Notes under the pieces: model-generated
Told to the model about the DNA's origin: nothing
Database searches by the model: none
Seen by the model: only the letters and a program-made list of their open reading frames with translations
In this document: positions 8,719-10,930 of the stretch, one piece after another
Numbering within the stretch: position 1 is the stretch's first letter
Layout of the letters: each line of letters opens with the position of its first letter
Program-made: the position numbers and the translations under genes
From: Firmicutes bacterium UBA1440
GTDB lineage: Bacteria > Bacillota > Clostridia > Peptostreptococcales > Anaerovoracaceae
Assembly: GCA_002329565.1 (NCBI GenBank)
Contig: DCTM01000065.1
Span: forward strand, 16,437-27,366
Direction of reading: 5' to 3'
DNA: 10,930 nucleotides

Positions 8719-8837
8719 AGATAAAATAAAATCCGGATTTCTTCATCATACATACAATTCAGTTATCCGGGATCTCCTTTCTATATGTAATTATATTGCT
8801 TTTCAGCCTTTGTTTTTTTATTTATATTTCTCCTTTT
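8719..8837 (-). other. ftsL-ftsI intergenic segment with two orphan ribosome-binding-like sites and a palindrome
   Basis: This is the longest gap inside the operon. Read on the minus strand it holds an AAAAGGAG just after the ftsL stop (8830-8837) and an AAAGGAG at 8774-8780. Neither has an ATG, GTG or TTG at normal spacing in the ftsI frame; both are followed 7-8 bases later by ATA codons. A perfect 12-base palindrome (core ATCCGGAT) lies at 8729-8740, 10 bases before the ftsI GTG. A second copy of its core half, CCGGAT on the minus strand at 8765-8770, could pair with it in RNA. Short ATG frames inside (16-19 codons) run out of frame into ftsI. I see no supported gene here. Confidence 0.5.
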
Positions 8838-9278
8838 TTAATTATATGCCTCTTCCTTGAGAATGACGGCAAAGTCGCTCGCGACTTCCTTCTGCTCTTC
8901 GATAAAGACAATTTGCTCGGGCAACGCATAGGACATGCCCAGCTCATTTACCGCCTTCTCTTCAATAGCGGAAATATTGGTGTTCTTTTCAATCTTCATA
9001 TTTAAGTTCTCAATTTCACCTTTGAGCTCGTTGTTGGCCATAATTGTTCTGTTTATTTCAAACTTCAAGTTAGCAGCATAGGCAGTCGATACAATCAATC
9101 CAACACAAATAACACCCAACAAAACGATGAACATCGCGAGATGAAATTTATCCTTTCCGGAAATTTCGATGGCATGCTTTTTATTCTGTTTGATTGGTTT
9201 CTCTTTGCGCGGTTTCATATCAAAACCGTATTTTCTGTATGACTCCTGATATTCATACCATTTTTCCGCCGGCATCAT
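8838..9278 (-). CDS. ftsL: FtsL-like bitopic cell division protein
   Basis: The 146-residue protein has the FtsL/DivIC architecture: a basic cytoplasmic N-terminal tail of about 44 residues, one membrane helix (about 46-69, AMFIVLLGVICVGLIVSTAY), and an extracytoplasmic coiled-coil-prone segment (about 70-103, with NNELKGEIENLNMKIEK). It ends in the family-typical stretch IEEKAVNELGMSYALPEQIVFI (105-126). FtsL bridges FtsB/DivIC and FtsQ/DivIB to the FtsW-FtsI synthase. FtsL sequences diverge strongly, so the call rests on topology, the ELGM-like motif and the fixed position between rsmH and the PBP gene. The ATG has GAGAGG 8 bases upstream and lies 18 bases after the rsmH stop; a second ATG follows directly. 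A DivIC-like identity is less likely given the locus. Confidence 0.82.
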   Translation of the reverse strand: MMPAEKWYEYQESYRKYGFDMKPRKEKPIKQNKKHAIEISGKDKFHLAMFIVLLGVICVGLIVSTAYAANLKFEINRTIMANNELKGEIENLNMKIEKNTNISAIEEKAVNELGMSYALPEQIVFIEEQKEVASDFAVILKEEAYN

Positions 9279-9296
9279 GGCTTGTACCTCTCTTGT

Positions 9297-10235
9297 CTAT
9301 AACTTTTCTATTACCCTCAACTTTGCGCTTCGTGCGCGCGGATTTTCTTCCAGTTCTTCCTCACCTGCGGTGATTGGTTTACCCGTCACCTTCTTGATGT
9401 CCGCTTTGTTGCCGCAAACACACACAGGCAGTCCGGGCGGACAGGTGCAAGGGTTGCAGCGAGCGGCAAAGATATCCTTTACGATACGATCTTCCAAGGA
9501 ATGAAAGCTTATAATTGCAAGCCTTCCTCCGGGAGCGAGCACATCGCAAAATTCCGATACCGCCGTTTTCAGACGGTTCAATTCATCGTTTACTTCAATG
9601 CGAATCGCTTGAAATGTTCGCTTGGCGGGATGAGGGCCTTCACGTCTGGCTGCAGCCGGAATCGCAGCTTTGATTATATCCACGAGTTCCTCTGTGTCCT
9701 CGACGGGTTTTTCTTTTCTGGCGGCGACGATAAATGCAGCGATACGCATCGCCCATCTCTCTTCTCCGTAGGTCTTAATCAAGCGAGTCAGTTCTTTTTC
9801 TGTATAATTGTTGACCACATCGTACGCTGTCAGCGGGTCGTCTACATTCATACGCATGTCGAGCGGCGCCTTCTGCATATACGAAAATCCTCTTTCCGGA
9901 TTGTCCAGTTGGAACGAGGAAACTCCGAGATCCAAAACAGCGCCATCGATGCTATCGATTCCCAAAGAGGCAAGTGCCTGCTTAATGTCGGCGTAGTTGC
10001 ACTGCACGTAGTCCTTGCGGCAAGGATATTTTTCCAGCCTGCGCGTGGCTGCGGCCAGGGCGTCCTTGTCCCTGTCGATGCCGACAAAATGCCCCTCAGT
10101 GTTTAGTTCGGCACAGATTGCAGAAGCATGTCCGCCTCCTCCCAGCGTTCCGTCCGTATAGATTCCGTCAGCTTTTATATTCAGCATCTGTATCACTTCG
10201 TCGAGCAACACAGCGGTATGTTTAAATTCCATCAT
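9297..10235 (-). CDS. rsmH: RsmH (MraW), 16S rRNA (cytosine1402-N4)-methyltransferase
   Basis: RsmH uses S-adenosylmethionine to methylate N4 of C1402 in the decoding centre of 16S rRNA. The 312-residue protein has the SAM-binding [10 protein letters not shown] (28-37) and GIDRD (52-56). It also has [10 protein letters not shown] (102-111), RGFSYM (115-120), PLDMRM (124-129), [11 protein letters not shown] (206-216) and [12 protein letters not shown] (242-253). Near the C-terminus is a cysteine-rich CxxCxC...CxC segment (C260, C263, C265, C272, C274), common in Firmicute members. The start overlaps the mraZ stop in an ATGA, so translation is probably coupled; only a weak GAG-type site is visible inside mraZ. 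A second ATG follows directly. Length and motifs are normal. Confidence 0.97.
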   Translation of the reverse strand: MMEFKHTAVLLDEVIQMLNIKADGIYTDGTLGGGGHASAICAELNTEGHFVGIDRDKDALAAATRRLEKYPCRKDYVQCNYADIKQALASLGIDSIDGAVLDLGVSSFQLDNPERGFSYMQKAPLDMRMNVDDPLTAYDVVNNYTEKELTRLIKTYGEERWAMRIAAFIVAARKEKPVEDTEELVDIIKAAIPAAARREGPHPAKRTFQAIRIEVNDELNRLKTAVSEFCDVLAPGGRLAIISFHSLEDRIVKDIFAARCNPCTCPPGLPVCVCGNKADIKKVTGKPITAGEEELEENPRARSAKLRVIEKL

Positions 10236-10663
10236 ATTCCGTACTCGGCCATCTTTTGAGCAAACTCACTCGGAGCAAGTTGTACAGTTTCCTCGGAATT
10301 TTCCCATTCAGCCTTACTCCATATCTCTATCTTGTCCATAATGCCCATGGTTAGTACATCTTTCTCGATTCGCGCATATTCACGAAGCTCCTGCGGTAGG
10401 AGTATTCTTCCCTGTTTGTCGATTTCACATTCGACGGCATTTGCATAAAAATGCCGCAAAAATGCCCTTACATTAGCGTCTGATGAAGGCAATGCGGAGA
10501 GTTTTTTCATGAAATTTTCCCATTCGGTCATAGGATAAATATAAAGGCAGCGATCGATGCCCTTGGTCAATACGCATCTCAGTCCAAGCTCGTCCCTAAA
10601 CTTGGCGGGTATGTTCAACCTGTTTTTTTGGTCTATTGAGTTTTGGTACTTTCCCATCAACAT
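10232..10663 (-). CDS. mraZ: MraZ, transcriptional regulator of the dcw operon
   Basis: MraZ is a ring-forming DNA-binding protein with two AbrB-like (SpoVT-AbrB) half-domains that represses its own operon in studied bacteria. From the chosen ATG the protein is 143 residues, the Bacillus length, and starts [23 protein letters not shown]. This start has GGGGG 8 bases upstream (10672-10676). The longer frame from the GTG at 10705 would add 14 residues with no family counterpart and would start inside the predicted operator. The second half-domain has the canonical DKQGRILLP, while the first reads DQKNRLNIP, with Asn where the family's DxKGR motif has Gly. mraZ is the first gene of the operon and is followed by rsmH with a 4-base overlap. 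Confidence 0.95.
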   Translation of the reverse strand: MLMGKYQNSIDQKNRLNIPAKFRDELGLRCVLTKGIDRCLYIYPMTEWENFMKKLSALPSSDANVRAFLRHFYANAVECEIDKQGRILLPQELREYARIEKDVLTMGIMDKIEIWSKAEWENSEETVQLAPSEFAQKMAEYGI

Positions 10664-10689
10664 TGGACAATCCCCCAAACTAAGATTAC

Positions 10690-10714
10690 TTCCACTATAA
10701 CCCACTTTGCCCCA
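10690..10714 (-). promoter_or_regulatory. Predicted MraZ operator (three TGGGN-type direct repeats)
   Basis: On the minus strand TGGGG (10710-10714), TGGGT (10700-10704) and TGGAA (10690-10694) are separated by exactly 5 bases each, giving a 10-base period. Each repeat is preceded by G. This matches the published MraZ recognition pattern of TGGGN direct repeats with 5-base spacers upstream of mraZ; the third repeat is degenerate. The array ends 26 bases before the mraZ ATG. Autoregulation is inferred from this match and from the position. Confidence 0.75.
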
Positions 10715-10759
10715 CCATTCAATAATTTTTGCCGTTTTTTTGGGACATATGCGCCATTT

Positions 10760-10768
10760 TTTATATCA
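10760..10768 (-). promoter_or_regulatory. Alternative extended -10 element upstream of mraZ
   Basis: On the minus strand this reads TGATATAAA, that is TG-N-TATAAA, an extended -10 form. It has no recognisable -35 at 17 bases. A start from here would lie closer to the MraZ repeats than one from the TATAAT at 10782-10787. It is a possible second promoter only. Confidence 0.25.
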
Positions 10769-10781
10769 GAATATTCTTTCT

Positions 10782-10810
10782 ATTATATTTTTTTAACAAA
10801 ATCAACAACA
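10782..10810 (-). promoter_or_regulatory. Candidate sigma-A promoter for the dcw operon
   Basis: A perfect TATAAT (-10) occurs at 10782-10787 on the minus strand. With 17-base spacing the -35 position (10805-10810) reads TGTTGT, a weak match; other spacings give TTGTTG (15) or ATGTTG (18). Transcription would start near 10775 and give a leader of about 110 bases that includes the predicted MraZ operator. The region is very AT-rich, so chance matches are likely. An alternative extended -10 lies at 10760-10768. Confidence 0.45.
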
Positions 10811-10853
10811 TATTGTGTGTCGAAAATGTGTTCGTTCTGTATTTTGTATTTGT

Positions 10854-10895
10854 AAAAAAACAGAAAGGCTTGCGAAACACATCCCGCAAGCCTTT
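10854..10895 (-). terminator. Rho-independent terminator of the gene upstream of mraZ
   Basis: On the minus strand AAAGGCTTGCG (10885-10895) is perfectly inverted as CGCAAGCCTTT (10864-10874), forming an 11-base-pair stem with a 10-base loop. It is followed by CTG and seven T residues (10854-10860). The orientation ends a minus-strand transcript entering from the right edge, separating it from the dcw operon. The plus-strand side has only TTTT after the stem, so bidirectional action is weak at best. Confidence 0.88.
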
Positions 10896-10930
10896 TATCG
10901 ATCCTTTAAGTGTAATTACCACGAATTGCA

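Noticed and set aside
9501..10106. 201-codon open frame on the plus strand
   Set aside because: It is antisense to rsmH, whose motifs fill the same stretch in the minus strand.
10664..10705. Longer mraZ starting at the GTG at 10705
   Set aside because: The 14 added residues have no counterpart in MraZ proteins, the GTG lies inside the TGGGN repeats, and the ATG at 10663 has a good ribosome binding site and gives the family length.
10906..10930. 3' end of an upstream minus-strand gene
   Set aside because: A terminator implies one, but two frames end in the visible 25 bases (TAA at 10906-10908 or at 10916-10918) and there is too little sequence to choose or identify it.
1..10930. CRISPR array, transposon, tRNA or novel defence-like system
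   Set aside because: No regularly spaced repeats, transposase, terminal inverted repeats or tRNA-like folds were seen. The window is filled by a conserved housekeeping operon.

Overview
The window is one contiguous block of the bacterial division and cell-wall (dcw) cluster. All ten genes lie on the minus strand, so the operon reads from right to left. Transcription order is mraZ, rsmH (mraW), an ftsL-like gene, a PASTA-containing class B penicillin-binding protein (ftsI/spoVD type), murE, murF, mraY, murD, ftsW/spoVE, and the first 194 codons of murG, which runs off the left edge. Strong GGAG-type ribosome binding sites, a single-PASTA transpeptidase, a 146-residue FtsL-type bitopic protein and the order mraY-murD-ftsW-murG point to a Gram-positive anaerobe-like Firmicute, probably class Clostridia. 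The DNPR motif in MurE predicts meso-diaminopimelate peptidoglycan. The genus cannot be read from this sequence.

Layout from the right: a rho-independent terminator (10854-10895) closes an unseen upstream minus-strand gene. An AT-rich leader follows, with candidate promoters and a three-repeat TGGGN array that looks like the MraZ operator. mraZ and rsmH overlap by 4 bases, and ftsL follows after 18 bases. A 119-base gap, the largest inside the operon, separates ftsL from ftsI. ftsI and murE overlap (GTGA), as do murE and murF (ATGA). mraY, murD, ftsW and murG follow with gaps of 15, 13, 51 and 24 bases.

The genes work together as follows. MurE, MurD and MurF add amino acids to UDP-MurNAc in the cytoplasm. 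MraY moves the product to undecaprenyl phosphate to give lipid I, and MurG adds GlcNAc to give lipid II. FtsW polymerises glycan, the FtsI-type PBP crosslinks it, and the FtsL-like protein would sit with them in the divisome. RsmH methylates 16S rRNA, and MraZ probably represses the operon.

I found no mobile element, CRISPR array, tRNA, rRNA or novel multi-gene system. The most unusual point is that MurE starts directly at its ATP-binding domain: the usual N-terminal UDP-substrate domain of about 100 residues is absent, although the MurE-diagnostic motifs are kept. Next in interest are the MraZ-type operator and the odd start region of ftsI, which has two ribosome-binding-site-like sequences without a usable start codon.
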